Below, one piece after another: positions 37,565-49,400 of a stretch of DNA of 64,000 bases. Within the stretch, counting starts at the first letter, position 1. Every line of letters begins with the position of its first letter. The stretch is from contig CANSGD010001038.1 of assembly GCA_947645195.1 (NCBI GenBank), positions 310,001 through 374,000 on the forward strand, written 5' to 3'. Both the position numbers and the translations under genes were made by a program. The stretch is from Patellifolia procumbens. Lineage: Eukaryota > Streptophyta > Magnoliopsida > Caryophyllales > Amaranthaceae. The notes under the pieces were generated by a model. The model was not told the DNA's origin and made no database searches. It was given only the letters and a program-made list of their open reading frames with translations.

Positions 37565-39189
37565 CTTTGCAATTTGCACATTGGTGGACCGTGTATGGCG
37601 TATGTTGACGTGCAAATGGAAATGGTGTGTAAAATTGTCATTATTGTCTGCTGGCTCCTAAAGTCCTAACTATTAAACTGATCATGGACTCTTTCGATAC
37701 GATCGTTTTCATATACTTATGCAGATATCAGAGTCTGTTTTCTTTGCATGAATTTTATTGAATTAATCAGATTTTATTTAAATTTGTACTAACTCATAAG
37801 TTTATTGAAAGGTCGAACTTATAAAAAATTATTATGATTAGACATTAAAAATAATCTTCAAAAATAATAAGGAATTATCTTTTAAATAGTATTTAATTTG
37901 TGTTAACAAAGACATTTTGTCATTCGGGGTCACTTTTCCTATAAATATAGATTAGTATTACACTTCTTTCCTACCTTTTCTCCCTACCTTCTCACTTCTT
38001 TCCTTACATTTTACCATCATTTTCACTATATTTTACACTTTTTTCTTAATCCGCGTGAACAAACAAACATTCTTATTAAAAAAAGGACAAAATACTAATT
38101 AATATGTTTTGACGATAATATAATTTACGTCCACCAATGAAGTATAATATTTGGTGTTGAGATTTGCTGAAACTTATAATAGACATACATTTTTCTAACG
38201 TAAAAGAGGAGAGGTGATACACATACACTCAGTGTATGTGGTCCCAACATACACTTCCAATAGGAAGTTGCCACATCATAGTTAGCCAAAAAAAAAGAGG
38301 AAAAATTGGGAGGGCAAACTTTTCATTAATGGCGCCAATATGCATGCTTTGGGAGGGAAGAATTGCGCCACATTTTTTGGGCAGAGGAAGATTTTGGTTT
38401 GACGCCATTCCCTTGCTTCTTTTACCTTCTTCCATTTTTAATATTAATGGCTGAGCAGCCATTAACGTTGGAGCTCAAAGATTTTTTTTTTGTTTTTCTT
38501 TTATTTTGTTAATGAAATGCACCAATTTGATTCAACATAATTTTCTTTGAATGACCCAGATAAGAAGTTTTTTTTAAATGACCCATTATTATGTTGTCTT
38601 TGAGTTTTCATAAGGAGTTTCTTTTTTTATATGAAGGAAAATTTATCACACAGACCTTCTTAATTTTGTATTGATGGGGGAAAATTTATGAAACATAATT
38701 TCCTTGCATTTGTATTTTTTTTTTTTTGAGGGGAAAAAAAAAAATGGTCGTTGCATTTGTATTTGTTAATGTTGAAGAATGTAAGATTCTGGTTTGTGTT
38801 CAACAAGCTTTCCAGTTCTTGAATTCCATTATATGATAATGGTCGTTGAAAGTATAGCAGATTATATGAACAAGATAATGAAACAGTATCCAAAAATGAC
38901 TATAAGTTTACAATTAATTTAGTAACGGGAAATATTTTAATAGTAATACAAACCTAAATAAAATACTACTACAAATTAATAAAAAATAAATAAATACAAA
39001 ATACATTATACATTAGCAATATCATTGTAGGTATTTATATGTTAATAATCAATTATAGGTTAAATAAATTAATATGTTTAGCAATCAATATATATAAGTT
39101 TATGTTAGTAATCAATTATAGGTTTATGATAGTCAAAATTTATAAGTTTATGTTAGTAATCAAGTATAGGTTAAACAAAATTTATGTTA
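37565..39189. other. Intergenic, with the right half of a Stowaway-like element
   Basis: Positions about 37940-38085 (ACACTTCTTTCCTACC to AATCCGCGTGAACAAACA) match the right half of the element at 43651-43896, without a left terminus. The rest is AT-rich. Two nearly palindromic words, ACATACACTCAGTGTATGT, lie at 38219-38237. No gene seen. Confidence 0.5.
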
Positions 39190-39356
39190 GTAATAAAAAC
39201 AAATTAATAGGTTAAATAAATACGAATTATATATAATTTATAAGTAATCAAATATCATTATAAGTTTTTAGCATATGAGTTTGGAAACATTGTAGGTTTG
39301 TTAGGTTTTTTGGTAACAGTTTCGAGTTAAATAGTAAACTAAACCTATACTATAGT

Positions 39357-39590
39357 TTTCAGATGGCGCTCTTCATTAGGATATATACCAAAGGAACGCC
39401 CATCATACCACGGTTGAATACCCCGTCCACTTGGTTACACCTTCATGCCCTGAAAGCGCCTCTCTTGCTTGAAGTCTCGAGTTCGAATCTCACGCTGGCT
39501 TGCTTTGCTTATTACTCTACACATGCCTTCCCCCCTCCCCCAACCCTTTTGTTTTTTCCCTTCTTTTTTCCTGAATTTTATTTTTAATAG
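39357..39590 (+). repeat. tRNA-like module, copy 1
   Basis: Starts CAGATGGCGC and contains GGTTGAATACCCCGTCCAC and TTGGTTACACC. It has a B-box-like GAGTTCGAATCTCACGC at about 39479, then CTTTGCTTATTACTCTACACATGCC and a C/T-rich end. The B-box resembles that of tRNAs and tRNA-derived SINEs. The A-box is unclear and the A-B distance would be about 120 bases, so this is not a tRNA gene. Confidence 0.55.
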
Positions 39591-39945
39591 CACTTTACTT
39601 AAGAGATACCATTTTTTTTCCTAATTAATATTTTATTAACCATCAATGTATTAGATCGATGTATACGCTAATCAATATATAAGATAGTTAAGATCATCGG
39701 TAGATTATATCAATCTATAAGATAGTTAAGGGCAATATATTATATCGACCACGAATATAATAGATCGATCAACAAAGAAATCAATATCAATCATTAATAT
39801 GTTAAATAAATACAAATTACATAAATATATAAGTAATCAAATATCATTATAAGATTTTAGCATATAAGTTTGGAAACATTGTAAGTTTGTTAGTTTTTTG
39901 GTAACAGATTCCACTTTAATAGAAGTCTGAACGTATACTATAGTT

Positions 39946-40190
39946 TTTAGATGGCGCAGACAATTAGCATATGTACCAAAGGAACGCCCTTCATACCACG
40001 GTTGAATACCCCGTCCACTTGGTTACACCTGCATGCACTGAAAGCGCATCTATTGCTCTGAGGTCTCGAGTTCGAATCCCATGCTTGTTCGATTTGCTTA
40101 TTACTTTACACATGCCTTCCCTCCCCCCCAACCCTTTTGTTTTTTTTTTCCTTTCATTAATGATTTATATAAATTTCCTTTTTAATATCA
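39946..40190 (+). repeat. tRNA-like module, copy 2
   Basis: Same order of blocks as copy 1, starting near TTTTTAGATGGCGCAGACAATTAG and with B-box GAGTTCGAATCCCATGC at about 40069. About 85-90% identical to copies 1 and 3 by eye. It lies about 590 bases after copy 1, so the pair behaves like a tandem repeat. Confidence 0.55.
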
Positions 40191-42145
40191 CTTTATTTAA
40201 GAGATAACATTTTTTTTTTTCATGATTAATATTTTACTAACCATCCACTATTTGTTGATTATTATGAAATTATTGAAGAAAAAGTTATTAAGGACATAAT
40301 TACTTACTAAATTATTGAGGACATTCTTCGGAGGAATTTAAATTACAAACAAAACCCATATTTGTAAAACCTATTTCACATTCTATCGAGGAGCTTTATT
40401 TGTTGTCATTGTAATTAATCAAGTTTTCATATTCTGTTACTAATCAATTCTTTAGAAACTCGGGCACGTGTTTCTAATAAAGGAATTGAGGCTAAATATC
40501 CAACAGTATTCGGCTACATTATTAAGATAGAAAGGAATAATTACTTTCACATATTATATATACATTGTTTTTATTCATAAATTTGTAATTATTAGTTGTA
40601 CTTAATAATATTATTACCATCATTATAAATATTTAATTAGTATTTGTATGCATGTTATTATTATCATTTCATATGACTAATTAGTGTTTATCCATATTAT
40701 TTGTAGTATTAATAATATTGATAGTAAATGTTATTCATGTCATTAAGATGTTATTAATGATGATAATTACTATTGATAATACTAATAGCCTTGAAAAAAA
40801 TGTATAATGTACTTTAATAGTTATTGAAATGCTTTATTAACTTTTTTATTGTTAAGTGCAATAAAGTTTAAGTTAGGAGAGAAAAAAAAACAATTGTTAT
40901 GTCTGAAGTAAAGTACTAATACAAATTAATAATAAATAAATATAAACCAAATAAAATATAAGTTAGCAAGATCAATCTATAAGATAGTTAAGAGCAATAT
41001 ATTATATCAACCATATATGTATATTAGATCAACCAACAAAGTAATCAATATCAACGATTAATATGTTAAATAAGTACAAATTATATACATATATGACTAT
41101 ATGAGTAATCCATTATCATTATAGCATATGACAAGTAAACCGAGATATTAAAATTAGTATAATACGACAACTTACTTTTAATAATAAGTTAGTTATGGCC
41201 AATGTATTTGATCAATGTACACTACGAATACTTAGTATAACCAATGTATTTGATCAATGTAAACATATTATATTTGACGATAGTTATGCCCAATGTATTA
41301 GATCAATGTACACATAGTTATAGCTAATTTTAGTGTTATCCATTTTATTTATAGTATAATATCATTAGTACTAAAATCAATTAATAATAAACCATGTAAT
41401 AGCTAATTTTAAACATGATTTGTAAATAAGCTCCTATATATTGATATAAAACCACGATATTAACATTAGTGTGATACGAAGACGTACTTTAGTAATAAGT
41501 TTAGTCATGGCCGATGTATTTGATTAAGGAGTTATCGTCCTAAACTACAATGTATTCGATCCATCAGCAATGTACCAGATTCGTGAATAAGATATTTAAA
41601 AGTATCAGTAGTTAAAGCATACGCATTAGAACAATCATCAATGTATTAGATCGATGTATACGCTAATTAAGATTAGCTTATTAGATCAACCATCGGTATA
41701 AGATAGTTGAGACCAATCTATTGGACCAATCGTCAATACATACTAGATCGATCTATAAGATATAGTATATCGACCACATATATGCTATATCTATCAACAA
41801 AGTAATCAATATCAATCATTAATATGAAGAGGTGAGATTAGCGTATTAGATCAACCATCGCTAGATTAGATCAATATATAATATGGTTAAGATCATCGGT
41901 GTATTAGATCAGCCAACAAAGATAGTTAAGAGTAATACAGTATATCGACCACAAATATAATAGATCGATCAACAAAGTAATCAATATCAATCAATAATAT
42001 GTTGAATAAGTACAAATTATATAAATATATAAGTAATCAAATATCATTATAAGTTTTTAGCATATGAGTTTGGAAACATTGTAGGTTTGTTAGTTTTTTG
42101 GTAACAGGTTCCACTTAAATAGAAGCCTGAACGTATACTGTAGTT

Positions 42146-42350
42146 TTCAGATGGCGCAAGCAATTAGCATATGTACTAAAGGAACGCCTTTCATATCACG
42201 GTTGAATACCCCGTCCACATGGTTACACCTGCATGCCCTGAAAGCGCCTCTCTTGCTGTGAGGTCACGAGTTCGAATCCCACGCTTGCTTGCTTTGCTTA
42301 TTACTCTACACGTGCCTACCCCCACCCCTTTTGTTCTTTTCCTTTTTTAG
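42146..42350 (+). repeat. tRNA-like module, copy 3
   Basis: Begins TTTTCAGATGGCGCAAGC, has ATACCCCGTCCACATGG and the best B-box, GAGTTCGAATCCCACGC (about 42268). Downstream homology to copies 1 and 2 fades after the GCACTTTAC block. Confidence 0.55.
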
Positions 42351-42360
42351 TAGCACTTTA

Positions 42361-43343
42361 CATTAAATTACTAAACAGAACCCCAACCCAGTAAGTATGA
42401 ACCCCAATCCAGAAAGTATGTTTTAATTTCGATTTTTTTGTTTTGTTACCGTGATAAATCAAATAGTGAATTGTGTTGTCATTATAACTAGTCCAATGTC
42501 CATATTCAGTTACTAAACAATCATAGAGTTTAACTCATAGTTAGTGGTAAAGATGAAGAACTCAAAAATTTGTGTCAAAAATGTTGAAGATTAATAAGAG
42601 AAAAACAAACCCAATAAAATAAACACAAAAACGGTTCGAAAAACAAACCCATAAATTATTATTTAATAAAAAATTGAAGAACATGAAGAACATTAAGAGA
42701 GAGAATAGAGAAAAAAAACCCAGAAAAAATTATGTCGAAAATTTTTACCAAAATAGGTCCATTTTTTTTACTTTAAAGTAACAATAATACTGGAAAAAAA
42801 AATTCGTAAAAAAGTACATTTTTTATTTGTGAAATGAAGAACATATGAAGAAAATATGAAGAACATGAAGAAATAAGAAGAGAGAGAATAGAGTAAAGTA
42901 AATCCAAAAAACTGTCAAAAAAAATGAGAGGAGAGAGAAAAGAAAGTTCAAAATTTTGGTGCATTGATTGTGGTGCATTGAAAACACAAATCTGATTTGA
43001 AATTCAAATTGAATTTTCATTTGAATTTTCAAATGAAAATTCAAAATACCCAAATTAGGACCAAATTGGTGGGTGTTTTAAAACGTTTGGTAGTTTTAAG
43101 GTGGGAGTTTAAAAAAAAAAAATAAAGGTGGGAGTTTTGAATTACGTGATTTAAAAAGGTGGGAAAGTTCAATTTTTCCTTACTTTTACGAATTAAAATC
43201 AAGGTTCACTAACCGGAATGTAGAGGGTAACACAAGCTTGTTTTAGAATGATGAGATATTAAAACATAAATCACTTCTTCCATTTTTCTTCGATTACAAC
43301 ATGTAAGGTTTTCTGCTTATCAATGCACAAATATAACCAATAA
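42361..43343. other. AT-rich intergenic with a perfect hairpin
   Basis: Contains GAAGAACATGAAGAAC-type short repeats (42670-42870). The perfect inverted repeat TTGAATTTTCATTTG / CAAATGAAAATTCAA (43009-43023 and 43030-43044) has a 6-base loop. A GGTGGGAGTTT word occurs three times at 43098-43165. No gene. Confidence 0.55.
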
Positions 43344-43650
43344 GGGCATGTTTTATTCATCTAATTCTAGCTGAACTGAACTGAACTGAACTTATTGAAG
43401 CTGAACTGAAATGAATTTATTGGAACTGAACTGAACTTATTGGAGCTGAACTGAACTGAACTGAACTTATTAGAGCTGAACTAAACTTATTGGAGCTGAA
43501 CTGAACTAAACTGAACTAAATTGAAATAAATATATAAATAATAATTGATGAATAATGATAATCTTAATTTTTTGATGTTCTAATATGATAGTTATAAATA
43601 AATAAATAATAGTAATAATGATAAATTAATTTTAAAAATAATAATTAATA

Positions 43651-43896
43651 CTCCCTCCGTTTTTTTAATATGCATGTTTTGCCATTTTGGGATGTTTTTT
43701 AATATGCACCTTTCTACATTTTTTCATAAATGGAAGGTTGGCTCACCTAATTATTACACTTCTCTCCTACTTTTTCTTCCCTTCTCTCTACCTTTTCACT
43801 TTTTCTTACTTTTACTAACCTTCTCTCTTACTTTTGCACTTTTTTCTTGGTCCGCGCGCAAAAGCAAACATGCACATTAAATAAAAACGGAGGTAG
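43651..43896. mobile_element. Stowaway-type MITE in arm A
   Basis: TA-flanked (43649-43650, 43897-43898), with ends CTCCCTCCGTTTTTTTAATA and TTAAATAAAAACGGAGGTAG. It interrupts arm A at a place where arm A' is uninterrupted, so it inserted after the inverted duplication. Non-coding. Confidence 0.85.
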
Positions 43897-45040
43897 TAAT
43901 AAGTAATTACTATTATTAGTATTAATATATTAATACTTGATGATGATAGTATAATAACGATAATATCTTAGAAGTAAATTAATATTACTATTAGAATAAT
44001 AATTAGCTTAAAACATAAGTTAATTTATGCTTCTAACCAAACCACAATTTACAGTGGGTTGGTTTATAATATTTATAAACCAAACTCCACAACAAACAGC
44101 GAAAGTAATTTTAATATTCAACGTATGACCATGTTGTACCTTAAATAGTACTCCAATATTATTAGCATGTTTGTTTTAATATCTTCTAGCTTTTTGAAGC
44201 TTATTTGTATGATGATAGTGAATATTTAGTCGGTAAAATAAAGCAACAATTTCACATTAGAATACTCGTATTGAAATTAAACATGGTTAAACCGCACACC
44301 AACCCAAATTATGCTCAGCCATAAGAATAATAGTAATAATAATAAGTAGAGGTAGGGCCTGTTCTGTTCAGCTTATTTTCAGTTCAGTTCAGCTCTAATA
44401 ATTCTAGTTCAGTTCATTTCAGTTTAGTTCAGTTCAGCTCCAATAAGTTCAGTTCAACTCCAATAAGTTCAGTTCAGTTCAGCTCCAATCAGTTCAATTC
44501 AGTTCAGTTAAGCTCCATTCGTTATTTAACCATTTTGTTTAATATTATTATTATTGTTGGTCTAATTTATTTTACTTATTATTATTGTTGTTGTTATTAT
44601 TATAATAATAATTATTATTTATATATTATTATATTATTATATTATTATATTATTATACCTTTACTCATTATTATACTACTATTCTTATGGCTGAACATAA
44701 TTTGGATTGGTGTGCGGTTTAACCATATTTAATCTCAATACGAGTATTCTAATTTACAATTGTTGCTTTATTTTACCGACTAGATATTCACTATTATATC
44801 ATACAAATAAGCTACAGAAGCTAGAAGATATTAAAAAATTACAAAGTTGCTAATAATATTGGAGTACTATATTTAAGGTACAACATCGTCATACGTTGAA
44901 TATTAAAAATATTTCGTGGTTTGTGGTGGAGTTTGGTTAATAAATATTATAGATCAACCTACCGCAAAATGTGTGGTTTGGTTAGAAGCAGAAACTATCC
45001 TATGTTTTAAGCTAATTATTATTATAATTGATAATTATTA

Positions 45041-45368
45041 CTCCCTCCATTCCCATTTTCCTTTTTGGGATGTTTCTAAAAGTTCTTCCACTTTGAATCT
45101 TTTCCATTTTAAGAACTTTTGTTTATTCATCTTACCCTTCAACAACCAAATATTTACTACACATTTTTACTTTTTGTCTTACACATGGACCCACTTTATA
45201 GTCTTTTATTTCTCAATCACATACTTTCCTTTTTCTCTCTTACTTTTTCAAAAACAAAAGATAAAATACACTTTATATAATATATAATTAAAAAGATTCT
45301 CATCCATCTCACTTTACATTGGTTTTCGCCCATATTCCAAATGAGAAGATCCAATAAGAACGGAGGGA
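45041..45368. mobile_element. Stowaway-type MITE in arm A'
   Basis: Begins CTCCCTCCATTCCCATTTTC after TTA and ends AATAAGAACGGAGGGA before TTA. It interrupts arm A' between GATAATTAT and ATTATAATAG, a different site and different family from the arm-A insertion. Confidence 0.75.
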
Positions 45369-45987
45369 TTATTATAATAGTAATATTAATTTACTGTTTT
45401 AGACATTATTGTTATTATACAATCATCATCAAATATTAATACTAATAATAAATATTACTCACTATTAATTATTATTATTATTATCAGTTTTTATTATTTT
45501 TAAAATTAATTTATCATTATTACTATTATTTATTTATTTAGAACAATCCTTTTATAACATCAAAATAATATTATCATTATTCATTAATTATTATTCTAAA
45601 TTATTATTACTTAGAAGTATAATTATTATTTAATATTCATAATTATTATTTTTTAATTATTATTTATATATTTATTTTAATTCAATTCAATTTAGTTCAG
45701 TTCAGTTCAGTTCAGCTCCAATAAGTTCAGTTCAACTCCAATAAAATCTGTACAGTTCAGTTCAGTTCAGCTCCAATAAATTTAGTTCAGTTAAGCTCCA
45801 ATAAATTCAGTTCAGTTCAGCTCCAATAAGTTCAGTTCAGTTCAATTCAGTTCTATTCAGCTCCAATAAGTTCAGTTCAGCTGGAATTAGACGAAGAGAA
45901 TAGGCCCGTATGATGATAAAATAATATATATATATATATATATATAAATAATAACAAGTAAAATAAATTAAACCAATAATAATAATA

Positions 45988-46078
45988 CTCTCTCCGTCCT
46001 ACAATGTTCTTCCCACTTCTTGAATATATGTGAGGTATAAAATAATAAATTGGGAAGAACATTGTGGGACGGAGGGAG
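45988..46078. mobile_element. 91-base Stowaway hairpin in arm B'
   Basis: CTCTCTCCGTCCTACAATGT and its inverted partner ACATTGTGGGACGGAGGGAG form an almost complete hairpin between two TA dinucleotides (45986-45987, 46079-46080). It splits arm B', whose counterpart in B is continuous. Confidence 0.88.
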
Positions 46079-46559
46079 TATTAAACAAAATGGTTAAATA
46101 AGGAATGGAGCTGAACTGAACTGAACTTATTGGAGCTGAACTGAACTTATTAGAGCTGAACTGAACTGAACTGAACTTATTGGAGCTGAGCTGAACTTAT
46201 TAGAGCTGAACTGAACTGAACTAAACTGAACTGAAAATAAGTTGAACTGAACTGAACTTATTAGAGCTGAACTGAATTGATGAACTAAAATGAACTCAAA
46301 ATAAGCTGAACAGAACAGACCCTAAAATCTCCTATTACATTTCAATAGAAAAATAAGAATATTTGTGAGAAACCACTACAAATTTTATACTTTTAAAATT
46401 TAGAAGGTGGGGTGCTCCACAAAATATTAGTTAAATTTTTGGAAATCACAAAAAAGTAGGGTAAAGAGTCTATGCATCATAATATGAACCCTATCTATTT
46501 GTTAGCGAGTAAATTGACCATTGACCATGACCAAGTCAATAGCTAACTCAATACTCTAG

Positions 46560-46571
46560 TCTATATATACA
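46560..46571 (+). promoter_or_regulatory. TATA box of the acidic-tail pseudogene
   Basis: TCTATATATACA about 140 bases before the reading frame. The block TATATACATTCATCTCAAA and following CATCC-CCCAT-TTGCAAAT(T)CTC is shared with the promoter of the paralogue (49401-49470), so the promoter was duplicated with the gene. Confidence 0.6.
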
Positions 46572-46701
46572 TTCATCTCAAAGTTTATTATCCATCCCAT
46601 TTTAACTTGCAAATTTCTCATAATATCCTTCTTACTCTCACTCTTACTTTCTCCTTTTAGGTTTCATAAATTCTCTATTGCTTCTCTTGCCTCGCACAAC
46701 C

Positions 46702-47194
46702 ATGACCACGACCACGACCTCGATCATAATAGACGACTCAGGTCCAGATGATGCAAAGTCGAGCACGAGGCAAAGGTATGAGAGATTCCTAGCGAAGGCT
46801 GAAAATATTCTCCATAATCATGGTGATGATAGTGGTACCCGTCATTTAGGGTTTTTTAAGAAAGACACAAGATCATTTGAACAAAAAAGATGATGAAATT
46901 CATGGGGATTTGAGTAGTGAAAATGCTGCTACTAAAACTGCTGATGATCATCATGGCTATAGAGAGCATTTAAAGACGATGCTGAAGAAAATTAAAAAGC
47001 TTAAAGGAGGGAAACATTGAAAAGAAAGTACTAGTACTTATGATGAACAAGAAGTTGAAGAAGAAGAGATTGAGGAAGAGGAGGAAGATGAGGACGAGGA
47101 AGACGAGGACGAGGAAGACGAGGAAGATGGGGGTGGTTGGTTTAGCGAGTTAGTGGAAGGGATTCAAGAGTTCATTGAAGAATTTGAAGAATAA
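46702..47194 (+). pseudogene. Nodulin-related-like acidic protein, pseudogene
   Basis: Diverged duplicate of the intact gene at 49567. The N-terminal block RQRYERFLAKAENILHNHGD is followed by a single-base frameshift near 46865. The original frame (DHLNKKDDEIHGD, then GYREHLKTMLKKIKKLKG) then hits TGA at 47018-47020. The acidic run and C-terminal GGGWFSELVEGIQEFIEE finish at TAA 47192-47194. The paralogue's start codon is here ATA, and the only in-frame ATG (46702) lies in the CACGAC-type leader repeat. Three lesions make a working product unlikely. Confidence 0.85.
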
Positions 47195-47819
47195 AGGTTG
47201 AAGATGATAGACTAATGTTTAAATATTTAATACATCACTTTTAAGTTCCTGGAACCAGGAAAACTGAGGCATATGATATGTTAATTCATGCTTAGTTTTA
47301 GTACTTAATTACTACTACTAAAGTAAAAATAGTTCCTCTTTAATTAGTATTTACATAGTTTATGCATGTTTTTCAATTCTGATGATAATCATGATACGTT
47401 TCTTTACTATAATTTATGATGATATTGAAAGTAATATTAGCCGCATGTAAGGCGTCTCACTAAACATATTGGTGGGCCTAAATTTTATTAGCTCATTTAA
47501 GCATTTATACAAGCAATACACTAAATTTCTTTACAAAGCAAACCTTGCAGAAAAGTTGAGTGCAAAAAGCTGTTAAAGAAGTACCTTGAAATATAGAGAT
47601 ATTTTCTGAAGTTAGGCTTGTTAAGAAATGTGAATTGGATCAAAATTTGTTTCGGAATTCGAAAACAATTGCTATGATGAAGTTATTTGCCGTTGGAGTT
47701 AAGCCACCGATGTTGTGGCTGAGGAGAGACAATATGCGGATGAGAGAGTTTGCGCGTAGGGCGAGCAAAGTGAGTTGAGTGAGAGAGACTACAGGAAGCA
47801 AGGGTGAGCAAAGGTTGTC
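47195..47819. other. 3' flank, no further gene
   Basis: AT-rich. The minus-strand 62-codon frame (47640-47828) has no known domain. The last ten bases are the left target duplication of the adjacent SINE. Confidence 0.5.
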
Positions 47820-48020
47820 CCTTGTCACCTAGCGAATAAATTGGTCTTGACATAGTGGTAAGTGGTAACTCACTTTGTCCCTTAATTGGTAAAGGGATCT
47901 GAATCTCGACTTTTGGGAATGAAAGAAATCCTTGGCCAACCCTTTATTTTAAAGTGGAGCTCCCGAGGTAAGGGGAATTGTCACTGTTACCGGCAGTGGA
48001 TACCCTTAAATTCACCAAAA
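47820..48020 (+). mobile_element. tRNA-derived SINE with perfect 10-base TSD
   Basis: A 201-base element with an A-box-like TAGTGGTAAGTGG (about 47854) and B-box-like GGATCTGAATCTCGA (about 47895). It has a CGGCAGTGGATACCC block and an A7-tail (CACCAAAAAAA). AAAGGTTGTC is repeated exactly at 47810-47819 and 48021-48030. Internal Pol III promoter boxes, A-tail and target duplication together identify a SINE. Confidence 0.88.
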
Positions 48021-48188
48021 AAAGGTTGTCAAACCTGGTTATATTATTGGGGTGACTTGCAACGTGTTTTTTTTACAAACTATGTTTTTTATTATTTAAG
48101 ATTACAAATTTTTAAATAAATATTTTACAGTTTACCAAGAATTAAGTAAATTAGTTTTTAGGTATTTTAATTTATAAGTCCAAAACTA

Positions 48189-48470
48189 CTCCCTCCGTTC
48201 CTCTTTGTTCTTCATATTTGGAATCATGAGAGTTTTCTAGGGAGTATTAATGAGGATAGAGATTCCAATAATAATATAAAGGAAAATTAAGATTCTTGCA
48301 TTTAATAATAAAGAATACAATCAACAACTAAAATTGTAAACTAGGTAGTTTACAGACCATTCAAAACCTGCAAACTTTTGGCATTGAAATTTATGGAAGG
48401 TTTATACAAGCTACACATATTGAAATTTCCCAATGGGGAATACAGGAAGAACAAAAGAGAACGGAGGGAG
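48189..48470. mobile_element. Stowaway-type MITE
   Basis: Left CTCCCTCCGTTCCTCTTTGT and inverted right ACAAAAGAGAACGGAGGGAG between TA dinucleotides (48187-48188, 48471-48472). 282 bases, non-coding. Confidence 0.9.
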
Positions 48471-48472
48471 TA

Positions 48473-49400
48473 TTATTTAGAATGTTCAACTTTAAGAAAT
48501 TCTTAAAATTATTAATTATACATAAAATTAGAATTTATACTTCTTTTATTAAATTTTGAAAAGAAAAAGTATTTGTTTTTTTTAGAATAATGTACTCCAA
48601 TTTTGAATCTTTATATTTTTTATCTTTTTGAAAAAGATTTATATATTACAATATAAAGAGAATTGAAATAATTGGAATACTACATATTATTATAATGGGT
48701 TAGACAATATATCAAAATTATTTTACCCAAGTGACAAAGTAACGGGTTGTCCAAATCTTCTTACGTAATAGGTTAAAATCGATTCCAACTAGTAATTTTT
48801 GATATTTTAAGCTTAAAAGAACATAATGTTTTGTGAGATCAAAGAGTCATACCATCAATAACAATACTGAGAATTGGTAATTTCTAACTCGGAATGATAG
48901 TCTGATTAGAACCAATCTAAAGTTTTAGAGAAACTCGAACTACATCTGAACCATACCTAAACAACCCGAATTCAACACAATTAAACCCACCTGCCATATT
49001 ATATACCATTGTAAATAACTATAAAATTTTCAATTATTTTATAAATTTTAGGATATCCAAAATAGACCCAAAATCCAATATTGACCCAAAATCCAATATT
49101 GACCCAAAATCCAATATTGACCTGACCTATTAACTTGAATTACCAACCGTGCACCAGTCTAGTTTCTAAATCATTAAACAATAATATGAGTTTATAGTAA
49201 TTGAATTCTCTAGTATGTCATCATTGATCAATTAAATGATAAACAGATAGCAATAGATTATTGACATATTCAGAATACTAATATCAAAAGGAAGGTCTTA
49301 AGAATCTACGTGCATAGAGTCATATATACTTTTTAAAATTGATGATACTAGCTGTAGATGATGGACCATATCCTCCCTTAATCACTAGTCAACTTCATTC
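48473..49400. other. Intergenic with an 18-base triple tandem
   Basis: GACCCAAAATCCAATATT is repeated three times without change at 49065-49118. The rest is AT-rich. The last part is the upstream region of the acidic-protein gene. No gene. Confidence 0.6.

Larger units (their letters stand above)
39190..42360 (+). repeat. AT-rich repeat array with three tRNA-like modules
   Basis: Three copies of an about 400-base block (about 39190-39605, 39780-40215, 41975-42360) share TAAGTAATCAAATATCATTATAAG, TTTGGAAACATTGTA(G/A)GTTTGTTAG, GGTAACAG-TTC and a terminal GC-richer module. Between copies 2 and 3 are about 1.7 kb of degenerate words such as ATTAGATCGATGTATACGCTAA and AATGTATTTGATCAATGTA, forming a loose higher-order repeat. 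No coding frame survives across copies. Confidence 0.75.
43344..46324. repeat. Two interleaved long inverted repeats (A-B-A'-B')
   Basis: Arm A (43344-44345) is inverted as A' (about 44665-45907); arm B (44354-about 44600) is inverted as B' (about 45945-46324). Each arm begins or ends in a GGGCC(T)GTT-type terminus next to a CTGAACTGAACTTATTGGAG minisatellite. Arms A and A' share AACCAAACTCCAC, CGTATTGA and GGTTAAACCGCACACCAA in inverse order. Three Stowaways sit at different points in the arms: 43651, 45041 and 45988. No coding capacity. It is probably derived from MITE-like elements, but simple nesting cannot give this order. Confidence 0.8.

Noticed and set aside
43365..46315. CRISPR-like or regularly spaced direct repeats (CTGAACT units)
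   Set aside because: There are no unique spacers and the units are degenerate and contiguous. The host is a plant; these are minisatellites in MITE-like arms.
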